Source: Staphylococcus piscifermentans (GTDB lineage: Bacteria > Bacillota > Bacilli > Staphylococcales > Staphylococcaceae). From it: 64,000 bases of DNA. Below the pieces are notes generated by a model that was not told where the DNA came from, did no database searches, and was given only the letters and a program-made list of their open reading frames with translations. The translations under genes were made by a program, and so were the position numbers. Of the stretch, positions 19,144 to 29,057 are shown piece after piece. How positions within the stretch are numbered: the first letter of the stretch is position 1; each line of letters begins with the position of its first letter. The stretch covers positions 1,240,001 to 1,304,000 of the forward strand of contig NZ_LT906447.1 in the NCBI RefSeq assembly GCF_900186985.1, in the 5' to 3' direction.

Positions 19144-19965
19144 ATGAATTTAGGGGATTTAAAAATTTATTATCTTGATGGTGGAATGACAAATATGGAT
19201 GGCGGGACAATGTTTGGTCCAGTGCCAAAAGTCTTATGGTCACGCAAATTGAAACCTAATGATAAGAATCAAGTGAGAATGTCGACACATCCTATCTTGA
19301 TTATTGCAAAGGATAAAAATATTTTAATTGACTCAGGATTAGGAATGGGTAAATTAACTGATAAACAAAAACAACATTCAGGAGTCGAGAATGAAAGTTA
19401 TGTGAAAGAAAATCTTGCTGCTTATAATCTTACACCTGAAGATATTGATATCGTATTGATGACGCATATGCATTTTGATCATGCAGCAGGTTTAGCAGAC
19501 AACGATGGACATGCTCAATTTCCTAATGCAGTCCATTACATTCAACAAGACGAATGGCAGGAATTTCTGGCACCTAATCTTCGCAGCAAAGCGACCTACT
19601 GGCCTCAAAATCAAGGCGATTATCAAGAACACATGATTTTGTTTGAAAATGAAATTGAACCTTACCCTGGCATCAAAATGCAACATACAGGTGGCCATAG
19701 TTACGGTCACAGTATCATTACTATTGAAAGCAATGGAGAACGTGCAGTGCATATGGCTGATATCTTCCCATCACATGCACATTTCAACCCTTTATGGGTC
19801 ACAGCTTATGATGATTATCCGATGCAAAGTATTCGTGAAAAAGAAAGACTGATACCTTATTTCATTTATAATGATTTTTGGTTCTTGTTTTATCATGATG
19901 CAGATTACTTTGCGATTAAATATGATTCACAGCAAAAAACAATTCAGTCAGCTATAAAAAGATAA
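19144..19965 (+). CDS. Metallo-beta-lactamase-fold hydrolase (YtnP-like)
   Basis: A 273-residue MBL-fold protein. The zinc motif is THMHFDHAAG (HxHxDH), with further metal residues in TGGHSYGHS and ADIFPSHAHF. The opening GDLKIYYLDGGMTNMDGG resembles the YtnP/N-acyl-homoserine-lactone lactonase subgroup, of which B. subtilis YtnP degrades a signalling lactone. The substrate here is unproven. It has AGGGG upstream, its own terminator, and no obvious partner gene. Confidence 0.82.
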   Translation: MNLGDLKIYYLDGGMTNMDGGTMFGPVPKVLWSRKLKPNDKNQVRMSTHPILIIAKDKNILIDSGLGMGKLTDKQKQHSGVENESYVKENLAAYNLTPEDIDIVLMTHMHFDHAAGLADNDGHAQFPNAVHYIQQDEWQEFLAPNLRSKATYWPQNQGDYQEHMILFENEIEPYPGIKMQHTGGHSYGHSIITIESNGERAVHMADIFPSHAHFNPLWVTAYDDYPMQSIREKERLIPYFIYNDFWFLFYHDADYFAIKYDSQQKTIQSAIKR

Positions 19966-19972
19966 TAAAAAA

Positions 19973-19998
19973 CGATACTTCCTCAAACGGAAGTATCG
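19973..19998. terminator. Terminator between the MBL hydrolase and the convergent small gene
   Basis: Perfect 10-bp stem CGATACTTCC/GGAAGTATCG with loop TCAAAC, 7 bases after the stop codon and A-rich on the left, so it can act on the minus strand with T-run as well. Confidence 0.85.
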
Positions 19999-20026
19999 CA
20001 AATTATTTTGAAATTAAGCACTCATA

Positions 20027-20338
20027 TTAAACTTCTTTAATATTAATAATTTTACCATTCGTTGCATCAGCCACAAATTCATAGTTGCTGACTTTACCAT
20101 GGTTTTCAGTCGTTACCCCGCCGCGATATACTTCATACGCGATACCGTCTTGTTCAAAAGGCTGAGGCTCTGAGACGATGTATGACCCTGTTACATTCAT
20201 AAAGTAACTTTTCACCTCTTCAATGAGTTTGAACGGGTCGTACTTTTTAGTGCTGAGAATAGTGAGGTAAACTAATACACCACTCACCAAAAGTGTGATT
20301 GGTAAAACTAACAATAACCAAATTTTTTTTCGAGACAT
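20027..20338 (-). CDS. Small membrane protein with a PepSY-like extracellular part
   Basis: A 103-residue protein with one N-terminal transmembrane helix (IWLLLVLPITLLVSGVLVYL), positive residues before it (MSRKK), and an outside domain ending YEFVADATNGKIINIKEV, which looks like a PepSY-type strand-turn-strand. Function unknown. I chose ATG 20338, although GGAGG is 11 bases upstream; a GTG 18 bases further up overlaps that site. It is a single gene convergent to the MBL hydrolase and divergent from the M42 peptidase. Confidence 0.7.
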   Translation of the reverse strand: MSRKKIWLLLVLPITLLVSGVLVYLTILSTKKYDPFKLIEEVKSYFMNVTGSYIVSEPQPFEQDGIAYEVYRGGVTTENHGKVSNYEFVADATNGKIINIKEV

Positions 20339-20421
20339 CTCAATTAATACCTCCACTTAAGTTATATTAATATTCTATCATAAGTGAAGGGCATTAATGA
20401 ATAATTAAGGAGGAACCCTAA

Positions 20422-21498
20422 ATGGATTTGACTAAAAAAGAAACTTTAAAGCACATGAAAGCACTAACTGAGTTTCATAGTGCTCCTGGATTTGAAAGTG
20501 ATTTAAAGGCATACATAAAAAGTGAAATGGAACCTTATGCTGATGATTTTATTTATAATCGAATGGGCGGTTTTTACGCAGTTAAACATTCAAAGAATCC
20601 TAATGCGAAGAAAGTAATGGTTGCAGCGCATATGGATGAAGTTGGATTTATGATTACACATATTGCTGATAATGGTATGATTCAATTTACTAACCTAGGT
20701 GGAGTAGCAGCAGATATTTGGCAAGGTCAAAGATTAAAAGTAAAAAATCGTAATAATGAAGTTATCACTGGAGTGGTGGCAAGTATACCGAAACATTTTA
20801 GAACAGGAAATGAAGGTTTGCCTGAAATTAAAGACTTAATGTTAGATATTGGCAGTGCATCTGCAGCAGAAGTACGTGCACGCGGTATTGAAATAGGTGA
20901 CTCAATTGTTCCTGATACTGAATTTATCCAACTTTCTGAACAACGATTTGCTGGGAAAGCTTGGGATAATCGTTACGGTTGTTTATTAGCTATAGAAATC
21001 TTAAAATTATTTAAAGATAAGCAATTAGATGTCGAACTTTATGTGGGTGCAAATGTGCAAGAAGAAGTCGGTTTACGTGGCGCAAGAGCAGCAGCTGAGC
21101 AAATAGATCCTGATGTCGCTTTCGTCGTTGATTGTTCACCAGCTAACGATATGAAAGGCGCTCAACAACTTTCAGGACAACTGGGCGAAGGAACTTTAAT
21201 ACGTATTAAAGATGGAACGATGTTATTGAAACCTGCTTTCAGAGATTATCTTTTAGAATTGTGTAATCAACATGATATCAAGCATCAATACTATATTTCA
21301 CCTGGAGGCACAGATGGCGGAGAAATTCACAAAGCCAACAGTGGCATACCAACAGCGGTGATTGGCGTTTGTGCTCGCTATATTCATAGTTCAGATTCTG
21401 TATTTGATATCCGTGATTACTATGCTGCGCGTCAGTTGTTGTTCGAGTCGATTCAAGCACTTGATGATAAACAAATAGAGCATTTGCAATACTCATAA
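20422..21498 (+). CDS. M42-family aminopeptidase (glutamyl aminopeptidase/YtoP type)
   Basis: A 358-residue metallo-aminopeptidase. VAAHMDEVGFM gives the first metal His-x-Asp, AWDNRYGCLLAIEIL the bridging Asp, NVQEEVGLRGA the catalytic Glu pair, VVDCSPAND a metal Asp, and RYIHSSDSVFDI the last His. M42 enzymes form large dodecameric shells that trim peptides from the N terminus. AAGGAGG precedes the ATG. The thioredoxin-like gene starts 22 bases after the stop, so the two probably share a transcript that ends at 21880. Confidence 0.93.
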   Translation: MDLTKKETLKHMKALTEFHSAPGFESDLKAYIKSEMEPYADDFIYNRMGGFYAVKHSKNPNAKKVMVAAHMDEVGFMITHIADNGMIQFTNLGGVAADIWQGQRLKVKNRNNEVITGVVASIPKHFRTGNEGLPEIKDLMLDIGSASAAEVRARGIEIGDSIVPDTEFIQLSEQRFAGKAWDNRYGCLLAIEILKLFKDKQLDVELYVGANVQEEVGLRGARAAAEQIDPDVAFVVDCSPANDMKGAQQLSGQLGEGTLIRIKDGTMLLKPAFRDYLLELCNQHDIKHQYYISPGGTDGGEIHKANSGIPTAVIGVCARYIHSSDSVFDIRDYYAARQLLFESIQALDDKQIEHLQYS

Positions 21499-21520
21499 TA
21501 TCAAGAAAGAAGTGAAAGTA

Positions 21521-21829
21521 ATGAGAGAATTAAAATCTGTAGAAGAATTTAACGAATTAAAACAAGATGATACTATTTTTATGTTTACAGCTGATTGGTG
21601 TGTAGATTGTCGTTTTATTAAACCGAGATTGCCTGAATTAGAAGAAAAACATAAAGAATATAACTTCGTCTCAGTTGATAGAGATAAATTTATTGATTTA
21701 TGTGTGGAACTCGGCATTATGGGGATTCCAAGTTTCCTAGTTTATAAAAATGGAGAACAAGTAGGCAGTTATGTCAGTAAAGACCGCAAAACGATAGAAC
21801 AAATAGATGAATTTATCAATAATATTTAA
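21521..21829 (+). CDS. Thioredoxin-like protein (YtpP type)
   Basis: A 102-residue thioredoxin fold with active site WCVDC (C27, C30) in FMFTADWCVDCRFIKP and the cis-Pro loop GIMGIPSFLVY. Redox partner unknown. I chose ATG 21521 rather than the in-frame GTG 21512 because the purine-rich AAGAAAGAAGTG then acts as ribosome site. It ends the M42 transcript. Confidence 0.9.
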   Translation: MRELKSVEEFNELKQDDTIFMFTADWCVDCRFIKPRLPELEEKHKEYNFVSVDRDKFIDLCVELGIMGIPSFLVYKNGEQVGSYVSKDRKTIEQIDEFINNI

Positions 21830-21833
21830 ATCA

Positions 21834-21880
21834 AAATACCCTTAGGAAATTACGCATTTTTTCTGTTCCTAAGGGTATTT
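21834..21880 (+). terminator. Terminator after the thioredoxin-like gene
   Basis: A perfect 15-bp stem (AAATACCCTTAGGAA at 21834-21848, complement at 21866-21880) with a 17-base loop, followed by a T-run. Confidence 0.9.
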
Positions 21881-21923
21881 TTACGGTAAACTATATAAAG
21901 GTATGTAATTAGGAGTGTTAAAT

Positions 21924-22796
21924 ATGAATGTCTTTCAAATGAGAGATAAATTAAAAGAACGTTTAAATCATTTAAATGTGAATTTTTCATTTAATCGTGA
22001 TGAAGATACGTTGCGTATTGCCAGAAAAGATAATGGTAAAGGCGTAACAATCAGATTAACACCGATTGTAGCTAAATATAATGATAAAAAAGAAACAATT
22101 GTTGATGAAATCGTATATTATGTCAACGAAACGATTGCACAAATGAGCGACCAAGCGCAAGAGGATATTCAGAATTTAAAAATTATGCCTGTCATGCGTG
22201 CAGCAAGTTTCGAAAAAGAAACCAAAGAAGGGCATAAATTTGTGATAGATCAACATACTGCAGAAACTAATATTTATTATGCATTAGACTTAGGTAAGTC
22301 TTATCGTCTGATAGATGAATCTATGTTGAAACAAATGAATGCTACTGCACAACAAGTCAAAGAAATGGCGTTATTTAATGTTCGTAAGCTAGATACAGCA
22401 TATAAAACTGACGAAGTAAAAGGGAACATTTTTTATTTCATCAATACTAATGATGGTTACGATGCCAGCAGAATATTAAATACACCGCTTCTCAACCAAT
22501 TTGAAGAACAGTGTGAAGGTGAAATGTTAGTAGCCATTCCCCATCAAGATGTGTTGATTATTGCAGATATCCGTAATAAAACAGGATATGATGTGATGGC
22601 ACATCTTACAATGGAGTTCTTTACAAATGGACTTGTTCCGATTACATCTTTATCATTTGCATATGATAAAGGGCACTTTGAACCTATCTTTATCTTGGCC
22701 AAAAATAATAAAGCTAAGCAAGAAAATAGCCCTAACGTAGTGCAAGAACTAAGTGCTGTGAAAAAGAATAAAAACAATAAAAACGACAAAAAGTAA
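21924..22796 (+). CDS. ytpQ: DUF1444 family protein (YtpQ)
   Basis: A 290-residue cytosolic protein of the DUF1444/UPF0354 family, conserved between the thioredoxin-like and ytpR genes in Bacillus and Staphylococcus. No catalytic motif is recognised. The C-terminus is Lys/Asn-rich ([10 protein letters not shown]). I chose ATG 21924 over GTG 21915, since AGGAG at 21911-21915 overlaps the latter. ytpR begins 12 bases after the stop. Confidence 0.85.
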   Translation: MNVFQMRDKLKERLNHLNVNFSFNRDEDTLRIARKDNGKGVTIRLTPIVAKYNDKKETIVDEIVYYVNETIAQMSDQAQEDIQNLKIMPVMRAASFEKETKEGHKFVIDQHTAETNIYYALDLGKSYRLIDESMLKQMNATAQQVKEMALFNVRKLDTAYKTDEVKGNIFYFINTNDGYDASRILNTPLLNQFEEQCEGEMLVAIPHQDVLIIADIRNKTGYDVMAHLTMEFFTNGLVPITSLSFAYDKGHFEPIFILAKNNKAKQENSPNVVQELSAVKKNKNNKNDKK

Positions 22797-22808
22797 GGAG
22801 AAATAAAA

Positions 22809-23408
22809 ATGAATTTATTTTATAATAAAAATGGTGTCGGAGATGTCGCATTTTTACAATTAGATCCTGCAGAAGGTGAATTTGACTATCATCAATTCGG
22901 CGACGTCGTAAGAATTACTCAAGATAATGAAGTTACCGGCTATAATATTTTCAACGCTTCACAACATTTATCTTTAGATGGTAACGGCCATATTAAACTA
23001 ACACCTGAATTGGTAGAACAACTGCAACAAACTATCAATGAAGCGGGTATTGATGATAAATTAGATTCTGACTTATCCCCTAAGTTTGTAGTAGGGTATG
23101 TTGAATCTAAAGAAAAACATCAGAATGCTGATAAACTAAGTGTGCTGAAAGTTGACGTCGGTAACGATACTTTACAAATTGTTTGTGGCGCACCAAATGT
23201 TGAAGCTGGACAAAAAGTAGTGGTTGCTAAAGTAGGCGCTGTAATGCCGAGCGGAATGGTAATCAAAGATGCTGAATTAAGAGGCGTACCTTCTAGCGGT
23301 ATGGTCTGCTCAATGAAAGAATTGAATTTACCAAACGCACCAAAAGAAAAAGGCATTTTAGTTTTATCTGATGAATATCAAGTTGGACAACCATTTTTTG
23401 AAGAATAA
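22809..23408 (+). CDS. ytpR: YtpR family tRNA-binding-domain protein
   Basis: A 199-residue protein with an N-terminal DUF4479 part (MNLFYNKNGVGDVAFLQL) and a C-terminal OB-fold tRNA-binding domain like that of PheT (VGYVESKEKHQNADKLSVLK, IVCGAPNVEAGQKVVVAKVG, SSGMVCSMKEL). It probably binds tRNA or a related RNA; the cellular role is unknown. AAGGAG precedes the ATG. It lies 25 bases before the translocase gene. Confidence 0.9.
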   Translation: MNLFYNKNGVGDVAFLQLDPAEGEFDYHQFGDVVRITQDNEVTGYNIFNASQHLSLDGNGHIKLTPELVEQLQQTINEAGIDDKLDSDLSPKFVVGYVESKEKHQNADKLSVLKVDVGNDTLQIVCGAPNVEAGQKVVVAKVGAVMPSGMVIKDAELRGVPSSGMVCSMKELNLPNAPKEKGILVLSDEYQVGQPFFEE

Positions 23409-23433
23409 TTAAATTTGGGAAGGAAGTGAATTT

Positions 23434-26400
23434 ATGAGCTGGTTCGATAAACTATTTAGTGATGGAGATGACGAAGAGGTATATCAGCGGAAATATAGTC
23501 AACGTCGACAAAAATTAGAAGAAAAAGAACGTCATCGTCAATCATTACTTCCTGAAAATAATGATATATATAATCGTCCGAAAGGTAATTTTCGCTTTCC
23601 AATGCATGTGAATAATACAGAAAAGGCCGAAGATGACTTTGACTCAGCTGACTCTGACTCACAAATTTCTCATGCAGATGAAAAGGCATATGCTGTGAAC
23701 CAACAACAAGATAATAGACGCCATAGAAGACGTCGCAACTTTGATACGAGCAGCAATCAAGATGAAAATGCCTTTCGCTCATCTCGCAGCACGCGAAAAC
23801 AAAATAATGATCAGCATCATCATTCACCAAAGGAAACATCTTATACATCATCAAAGCGTCGTGTTCAAAATTATACTTCTTCCTATGATACGAAAGATAT
23901 CTATTATAGAAGCGGTGAATTCAAGGCAGAAGAAGTACCTTCTGCAATCTTTGGAACTAAGAAACGCCATCCATTAGAGAATGGCGTGATTAAAAGCGAC
24001 GGTACTATTAAAAATGAGGAAGCGGATGAAAGACAAGAACGTATTCCGACTGATCCGTTAAATGGAGCACGAAAACAAGATAAATTAAATACAACATCAC
24101 AACCATCATCTTCTCAAAATGAAGATAGTGAAACTTCTCATTCTGAAAAGCCAGATGAAATAAAACATACGATGAAAGAAACACCTAATTATTCATCTAC
24201 GGATAATACAATTAATATTAATAATATTTATGCATCACAAATTGTCGAAGAAATTCGCAGAGAACGTGAACGCAAGTTCTTGAAGCGTAAGAAATTCAAA
24301 GAAGCACTGCAACAAAAACGTGAGCAAGAAGACACTGGATCCATTCAACAGGCCATCGATGACATGTATGCTAAACAAGCCAAGCAATATGTAGAAGAAC
24401 CTGTCTTTCATGAAGCGTCTCCAGTGGAAGCAAGTGAAGATATGGATGAACACGTTGATTCAGACAAGGCACAAGATACTACTGAAGAAGCAGCCAGCAA
24501 AAATGATTATGAAGCTGAACCTGATTTAAATTCAGAATTTGATTATGAAGAAATCAATTTAGATGACGTTCAACAAGTACAATCAGTGAATAACAAAGAC
24601 GTGGAAATCGTAAATGATTATACATCTTCACAAGAAGACGAAGCTGCTTCCAGTGTAGAAAATACGAATAATCATACTGAATCGATTGAACATACTGATG
24701 AACCATTGAAACACGCTGAAACGGAAATAAGTGAAGCGCAGTATACTGAAGTTCAAACAGATGATTCAGAAAAAGAAGAGAGCAACGAAACGTCGGATTA
24801 TAACGAGGAAGAAGCACCAGCAGAACCTGTGAATGTAGATGAGCATACTGATAGTAATCTTGAAACTAGTCAAACGCAGAATTCAGTAGAGGAACCTCAA
24901 CTAACACCAGAGACGCAATCTGAAAACTTTGCAGATGACAAAACTGCATCAGAAACAGAGTCAATCAGCAGCGCATTCAAAATTCATTCTGAATCATTGG
25001 AACCGAAGTTAGAACCTACTTCTGAAACAGATTCGAAGGTGAATGAAAAGTCAGATTCAACAACAACATCTGAGAAACACGATGTAAGCAAACAGTCTTT
25101 AGAGCCGAAACTGACGCCTGAAAATAATTCAACAGCATCGTCGGCTGAGGAAAAAGAAGAAACTTGGGCACCAAATGACTTATCAGACCAATCATCATCT
25201 GAAACTGAACCTGCTGAGTTGCAAGACAACAAAGAAAATAAAGAAGCGAGTCCGGTCAAAGCGGAAGCAGAACCTGAGAAGAAACGTCCTATTCGTAAAG
25301 GTGCTAAGCCCGTTAACGTAATGATGACGCCTTCTGATAAGAGAAGAATGCAAAAAGCACAAAAAAATAAAGCCATCTCTGCAACTAAAACTGATTCTGA
25401 AAAAGTAAATCAACCTGTGCAAAATACGGCGGTTGAAAAGAATAAAACAACTCAGAATCTTACAAGCAGTGAAGCAGATAATACTCAAGCATATGCGCAA
25501 AGTGTCGGCACAGAAAGTCACGCTAATCCTGAAAATAATGACAGCCCTTCAACAAATGAACAAGAAACTCAAAATGAAGCGGGCCACATCACACAAAATG
25601 TAAATCAATTGCATATGAGTCAGAATAAATCTAATGAAACTGCGACAGAGTCGCAAGCATCCAATCAATCGCAAGTTTCAGATGCTAAAAATACTCGTAA
25701 TACTGAAAAAGATACTCATTCGCCGCAAGAGGGCATTAGAAAAGGTCCTAACTTGAAATTGCCAAGTATTGATTTATTAGATACTCCAGAAGTTCATGAA
25801 ATAGATGAAGAATGGATTGAAGAGAAAAAACAAGAATTGAATGATGCATTTTATTATTTCAATGTACCCGCAGAAGTTAAAAATGTGACTGAAGGACCAA
25901 GTGTAACGCGCTTTGAATTATCTGTAGAAAAAGGTGTCAAAGTTTCTCGTATCACAGCCTTGCAAGATGACTTGAAAATGGCATTAGCTGCGAAAGATAT
26001 AAGAATCGAAGCGCCAATACCAGGAACAAGTTTAGTCGGAATTGAAGTGCCTAATGTGTCGCCTACTAAAGTTAACTTACGATCCATTATTGAAAGTCCT
26101 AAATTCAAAAATGCAGAATCTAAATTGACTGTCGCAATGGGTAACAGAATTAATAACGAACCATTACTAATGGATATAGCTAAAACACCGCATGCCTTAA
26201 TTGCCGGAGCGACTGGTTCAGGTAAATCTGTGGCTATCAACAGCATGTTGCTTTCATTGTTATATAAAAATCACCCAGAAGAGTTGAAATTGCTGTTGAT
26301 TGATCCGAAGATGGTAGAATTAGCGCCTTATAATGGATTACCGCATCTTGTATCACCCGTGATTACAGATGTCAAAGCTGCCACTCAAAGTTTAAAATGG

Positions 26401-27138
26401 GCAGTAGACGAAATGGAAAAACGTTATAAACTATTTGCTCAATATCATGTGCGTAATATTACAGCCTTTAATAAAAAAGCAGCTTATGATCAACGCTTAC
26501 CTAAAATTGTTATCGTAATCGATGAGTTAGCCGATTTAATGATGATGGCACCTCAAGAAGTAGAACAATCTATTGCACGTATAGCTCAAAAAGCCCGTGC
26601 TTGCGGTATTCATATGCTAGTCGCTACACAAAGACCATCTGTAAATGTAATTACAGGATTAATTAAAGCAAATATTCCTACGCGTATTGCATTTATGGTA
26701 TCATCGAGTGTGGATTCGAGAACAATTCTTGACAGTGGCGGTGCAGAGCGCTTATTAGGTTACGGGGATATGTTGTACCTAGGTAATGGTATGAATAAAC
26801 CAATTCGCGTTCAAGGCAGCTTTGTATCGGATGATGAAATCGATGCAGTAGTAGATTATATTAAAGCACAGCGTCAGCCAGAATATTTGTTTGAAGAAAA
26901 AGAGTTATTGAAACAAACAAAAGCTCAATCGAAAGATGATTTGTTTGATGAAGTATGCAGATTTATGGTGTCAGAAGGAAATATTTCAACATCATTAATT
27001 CAACGTCATTTCCAAATTGGGTATAACAGAGCAGCAAGAATTGTTGACCAATTAGAAGAATTGGGATATATTTCAGGCTCTAACGGTTCTAAACCAAGAG
27101 AGGTTTATTTAACCTCAGCTGAATTAAATGAGGAATAA
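23434..27138 (+). CDS. sftA: FtsK/SpoIIIE-family DNA translocase of the SftA type
   Basis: A 1234-residue DNA pump acting at the division septum. The C-terminal motor (about 765-1165) has Walker A GATGSGKS at 925-932, Walker B IVIVIDELADLMMM and the conserved QRPSVNVITGLIKANIP. A winged-helix gamma domain follows (DEVCRFMVSEGNISTSLIQR... GYISGSNGSKPREV). No membrane helices are visible; instead residues about 40-765 are an acidic, Glu/Ser/Thr/Asn-rich, disordered-looking linker with QSLEPKLTPENNS- and SLEPKLEPTSE-like repeats. That is the soluble SftA (YtpT) layout; S. aureus calls its counterpart at this locus FtsK. AAGGAAG precedes the ATG; murC follows after 18 bases. Confidence 0.92.
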   Translation: MSWFDKLFSDGDDEEVYQRKYSQRRQKLEEKERHRQSLLPENNDIYNRPKGNFRFPMHVNNTEKAEDDFDSADSDSQISHADEKAYAVNQQQDNRRHRRRRNFDTSSNQDENAFRSSRSTRKQNNDQHHHSPKETSYTSSKRRVQNYTSSYDTKDIYYRSGEFKAEEVPSAIFGTKKRHPLENGVIKSDGTIKNEEADERQERIPTDPLNGARKQDKLNTTSQPSSSQNEDSETSHSEKPDEIKHTMKETPNYSSTDNTININNIYASQIVEEIRRERERKFLKRKKFKEALQQKREQEDTGSIQQAIDDMYAKQAKQYVEEPVFHEASPVEASEDMDEHVDSDKAQDTTEEAASKNDYEAEPDLNSEFDYEEINLDDVQQVQSVNNKDVEIVNDYTSSQEDEAASSVENTNNHTESIEHTDEPLKHAETEISEAQYTEVQTDDSEKEESNETSDYNEEEAPAEPVNVDEHTDSNLETSQTQNSVEEPQLTPETQSENFADDKTASETESISSAFKIHSESLEPKLEPTSETDSKVNEKSDSTTTSEKHDVSKQSLEPKLTPENNSTASSAEEKEETWAPNDLSDQSSSETEPAELQDNKENKEASPVKAEAEPEKKRPIRKGAKPVNVMMTPSDKRRMQKAQKNKAISATKTDSEKVNQPVQNTAVEKNKTTQNLTSSEADNTQAYAQSVGTESHANPENNDSPSTNEQETQNEAGHITQNVNQLHMSQNKSNETATESQASNQSQVSDAKNTRNTEKDTHSPQEGIRKGPNLKLPSIDLLDTPEVHEIDEEWIEEKKQELNDAFYYFNVPAEVKNVTEGPSVTRFELSVEKGVKVSRITALQDDLKMALAAKDIRIEAPIPGTSLVGIEVPNVSPTKVNLRSIIESPKFKNAESKLTVAMGNRINNEPLLMDIAKTPHALIAGATGSGKSVAINSMLLSLLYKNHPEELKLLLIDPKMVELAPYNGLPHLVSPVITDVKAATQSLKWAVDEMEKRYKLFAQYHVRNITAFNKKAAYDQRLPKIVIVIDELADLMMMAPQEVEQSIARIAQKARACGIHMLVATQRPSVNVITGLIKANIPTRIAFMVSSSVDSRTILDSGGAERLLGYGDMLYLGNGMNKPIRVQGSFVSDDEIDAVVDYIKAQRQPEYLFEEKELLKQTKAQSKDDLFDEVCRFMVSEGNISTSLIQRHFQIGYNRAARIVDQLEELGYISGSNGSKPREVYLTSAELNEE

Positions 27139-27156
27139 GAAAGAAGGAATGTTAAT

Positions 27157-28470
27157 ATGACACACTATCATTTTGTCGGAATTAAAGGTTCCGGAATGAG
27201 TTCTTTGGCTCAGATTATGCATGATTTGGGTCATGAAGTACAAGGTTCCGACATAGACCAATATGTGTTCACAGAAAAAGCATTAAGAAATAAAGGAATA
27301 AAAATATTATCATTTAACCCTGATAATATAGAAAAAGGGATGACTGTAATTCAAGGGAATGCCTTTTCAGATACACATGAAGAGATTGTTCGTGCTCATG
27401 AGTTAGGATTGGAAGTGATTGATTATCCAACATTCTTAGGCCACGTTATTGAACAATACATTTCAATCGCCGTTACAGGGGCGCATGGCAAGACATCTAC
27501 GACTGGTCTGTTATCTCATGTAATGAATGGTGATAAAAGAACTTCTTTCTTAATCGGAGATGGCACAGGATTAGGAATTCCGCAAAGTGAATTTTTTGCC
27601 TTTGAAGCTTGTGAATATCGACGTCATTTCTTAAGCTATCATCCTGATTACGCAATTATGACTAATATTGACTTTGATCATCCTGACTACTTTAAAGATG
27701 TAGATGATGTGACAAGTGCCTTTCAAGAGATGGCGCACAATGTGAAAAAAGGTATAGTAGCTTGGGGTAAAGATGAGCATTTACGTAAAATTAAAGCAGA
27801 TGTTCCGATTTATTACTATGGTTTAGAAAAAGATGAAGATATTTATGCAGATAATATTCAAATTACAGAAAATGGAACACAATTTGATGTATATATTGAT
27901 GGTAAATATTTTGATCAGTTCTTATCACCTCAATACGGAGACCATAATATCTTAAATACTTTAGCAGTTATCATGGTATGTCACTTAGAAGGACTCGATA
28001 TTGAGAATATCAAAGAAGCATTAGAAACATTTGGAGGGGTAAAAAGACGCTTCAATGAAACAAAGTTACATAATCAAGTATTAGTTGACGATTATGCCCA
28101 CCATCCACGTGAAATTAATGCTACAATTGAGACAGCAAGAAAAAAATATCCAAACAAAGAAGTCATTGCTGTTTTTCAACCTCATACTTTTTCAAGAACT
28201 AAAGCTTTCTTAGAAGAATTTGCAGACAGCTTGAGCAAAGCTGATCGTGTCTTCTTATGTGATATCTTTGGTTCTATCAGAGAACATGATGGCAGCTTGA
28301 CTATCCAAGATTTAATTGACCGCATTCCAGGGGCTCAATTAATCGGCGAAAAAAATGTAAATATATTGAATGAATTTGATAATGCTGTTATTTTATTTAT
28401 GGGTGCTGGAGATATTCAAAAAATCGAACGCGCTTATATGGAGCAAAATGGCGTAACAAATGAATTTTAA
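27157..28470 (+). CDS. murC: UDP-N-acetylmuramate--L-alanine ligase
   Basis: A 437-residue Mur ligase adding L-alanine to UDP-MurNAc, the first step of the stem peptide. The N-terminal [16 protein letters not shown] binds [11 protein letters not shown] at 108-115 is the ATP P-loop, [11 protein letters not shown] and [10 protein letters not shown] are the middle-domain motifs, and [10 protein letters not shown] begins the C-terminal domain. The length is standard. It lies 18 bases behind the translocase gene; a separate SigB-like promoter appears right after its stop for the following genes. Confidence 0.97.
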   Translation: MTHYHFVGIKGSGMSSLAQIMHDLGHEVQGSDIDQYVFTEKALRNKGIKILSFNPDNIEKGMTVIQGNAFSDTHEEIVRAHELGLEVIDYPTFLGHVIEQYISIAVTGAHGKTSTTGLLSHVMNGDKRTSFLIGDGTGLGIPQSEFFAFEACEYRRHFLSYHPDYAIMTNIDFDHPDYFKDVDDVTSAFQEMAHNVKKGIVAWGKDEHLRKIKADVPIYYYGLEKDEDIYADNIQITENGTQFDVYIDGKYFDQFLSPQYGDHNILNTLAVIMVCHLEGLDIENIKEALETFGGVKRRFNETKLHNQVLVDDYAHHPREINATIETARKKYPNKEVIAVFQPHTFSRTKAFLEEFADSLSKADRVFLCDIFGSIREHDGSLTIQDLIDRIPGAQLIGEKNVNILNEFDNAVILFMGAGDIQKIERAYMEQNGVTNEF

Positions 28471-28473
28471 AAT

Positions 28474-28499
28474 GTTTATACTATTTTTGCTTTGGGTAT
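28474..28499 (+). promoter_or_regulatory. SigB-type promoter for the DUF948 gene
   Basis: GTTTAT, 14 bases, GGGTAT fits GTTTWW-N12-15-GGGWAW at every position. It lies 42 bases before the DUF948 gene. The corresponding S. aureus and B. subtilis (ytxG/ytxH) genes are known members of the general stress regulon. Confidence 0.75.
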
Positions 28500-28540
28500 T
28501 TTAAAAAAATAAGACATAAGCTATTTAGGAGGCGTTTTTA

Positions 28541-28981
28541 ATGGACTGGATTTTACCTGTAGCAGGTCTAATTGCAGCTTTAGCATTTTTAGTTTTAGTA
28601 ATCGGAATTGTGCTAGTCTTAGTATCTGTTAAGAAAAATTTAGACTATGTTGCTAAAACTCTTGACGGAATCGAAGGTCAAGTACAAGGGATTACTCGTG
28701 AATCAACAGACTTACTTCACAAAGCTAACCGCTTAACTGAAGATATTCAAGATAAAGTGGACCGCTTAAATTCTGTAGTTGATGGAGTAAAAGGCATCGG
28801 TGATTCTATCCAAGATTTAGATGGATCAGTGGACCGAGTAACAAACTCAATTGCACATAATATTTCTCAAAATGAAGACAAAATTTCACAAGTCATCCAA
28901 TGGTCAAATGTTGCTATGGAAATTGCTGATAAATGGCAATATAGAAAGCAACAAAGAGAAAGTGCAAACTACAGAGGCTAA
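28541..28981 (+). CDS. DUF948 (YtxG-like) general-stress membrane protein
   Basis: A 146-residue protein with one N-terminal membrane helix (ILPVAGLIAALAFLVLVIGI) and a long helical tail with LDGIEGQVQGITRES and DKVDRLNSVVDGVKG, the heptad-like pattern typical of DUF948/YtxG proteins. The biochemical role is unknown. GGAGG precedes the ATG. A SigB-like promoter precedes it, and a longer YtxH-type gene follows, separated by its own promoter and hairpin. Confidence 0.83.
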   Translation: MDWILPVAGLIAALAFLVLVIGIVLVLVSVKKNLDYVAKTLDGIEGQVQGITRESTDLLHKANRLTEDIQDKVDRLNSVVDGVKGIGDSIQDLDGSVDRVTNSIAHNISQNEDKISQVIQWSNVAMEIADKWQYRKQQRESANYRG

Positions 28982-28990
28982 TGGTATAAT
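28982..28990 (+). promoter_or_regulatory. Extended -10 promoter behind the DUF948 gene
   Basis: TGGTATAAT has TG one base before a perfect TATAAT, beginning right at the stop codon of the DUF948 gene. It would start a roughly 100-base RNA ending at the hairpin 29058-29098, or the transcript of the downstream gene. Confidence 0.45.
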
Positions 28991-29057
28991 GTAGTTCGAA
29001 TTGAACTGTATACCTCATCTGTAGGCTTAACATTATCAATTATAGTACTTACAAACT

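Noticed and set aside
24984..25376. Ser/Phe-rich minus-strand frames inside the translocase gene
   Set aside because: They mirror the low-complexity Glu/Ser/Thr linker on the other strand, without ribosome sites or recognisable motifs.
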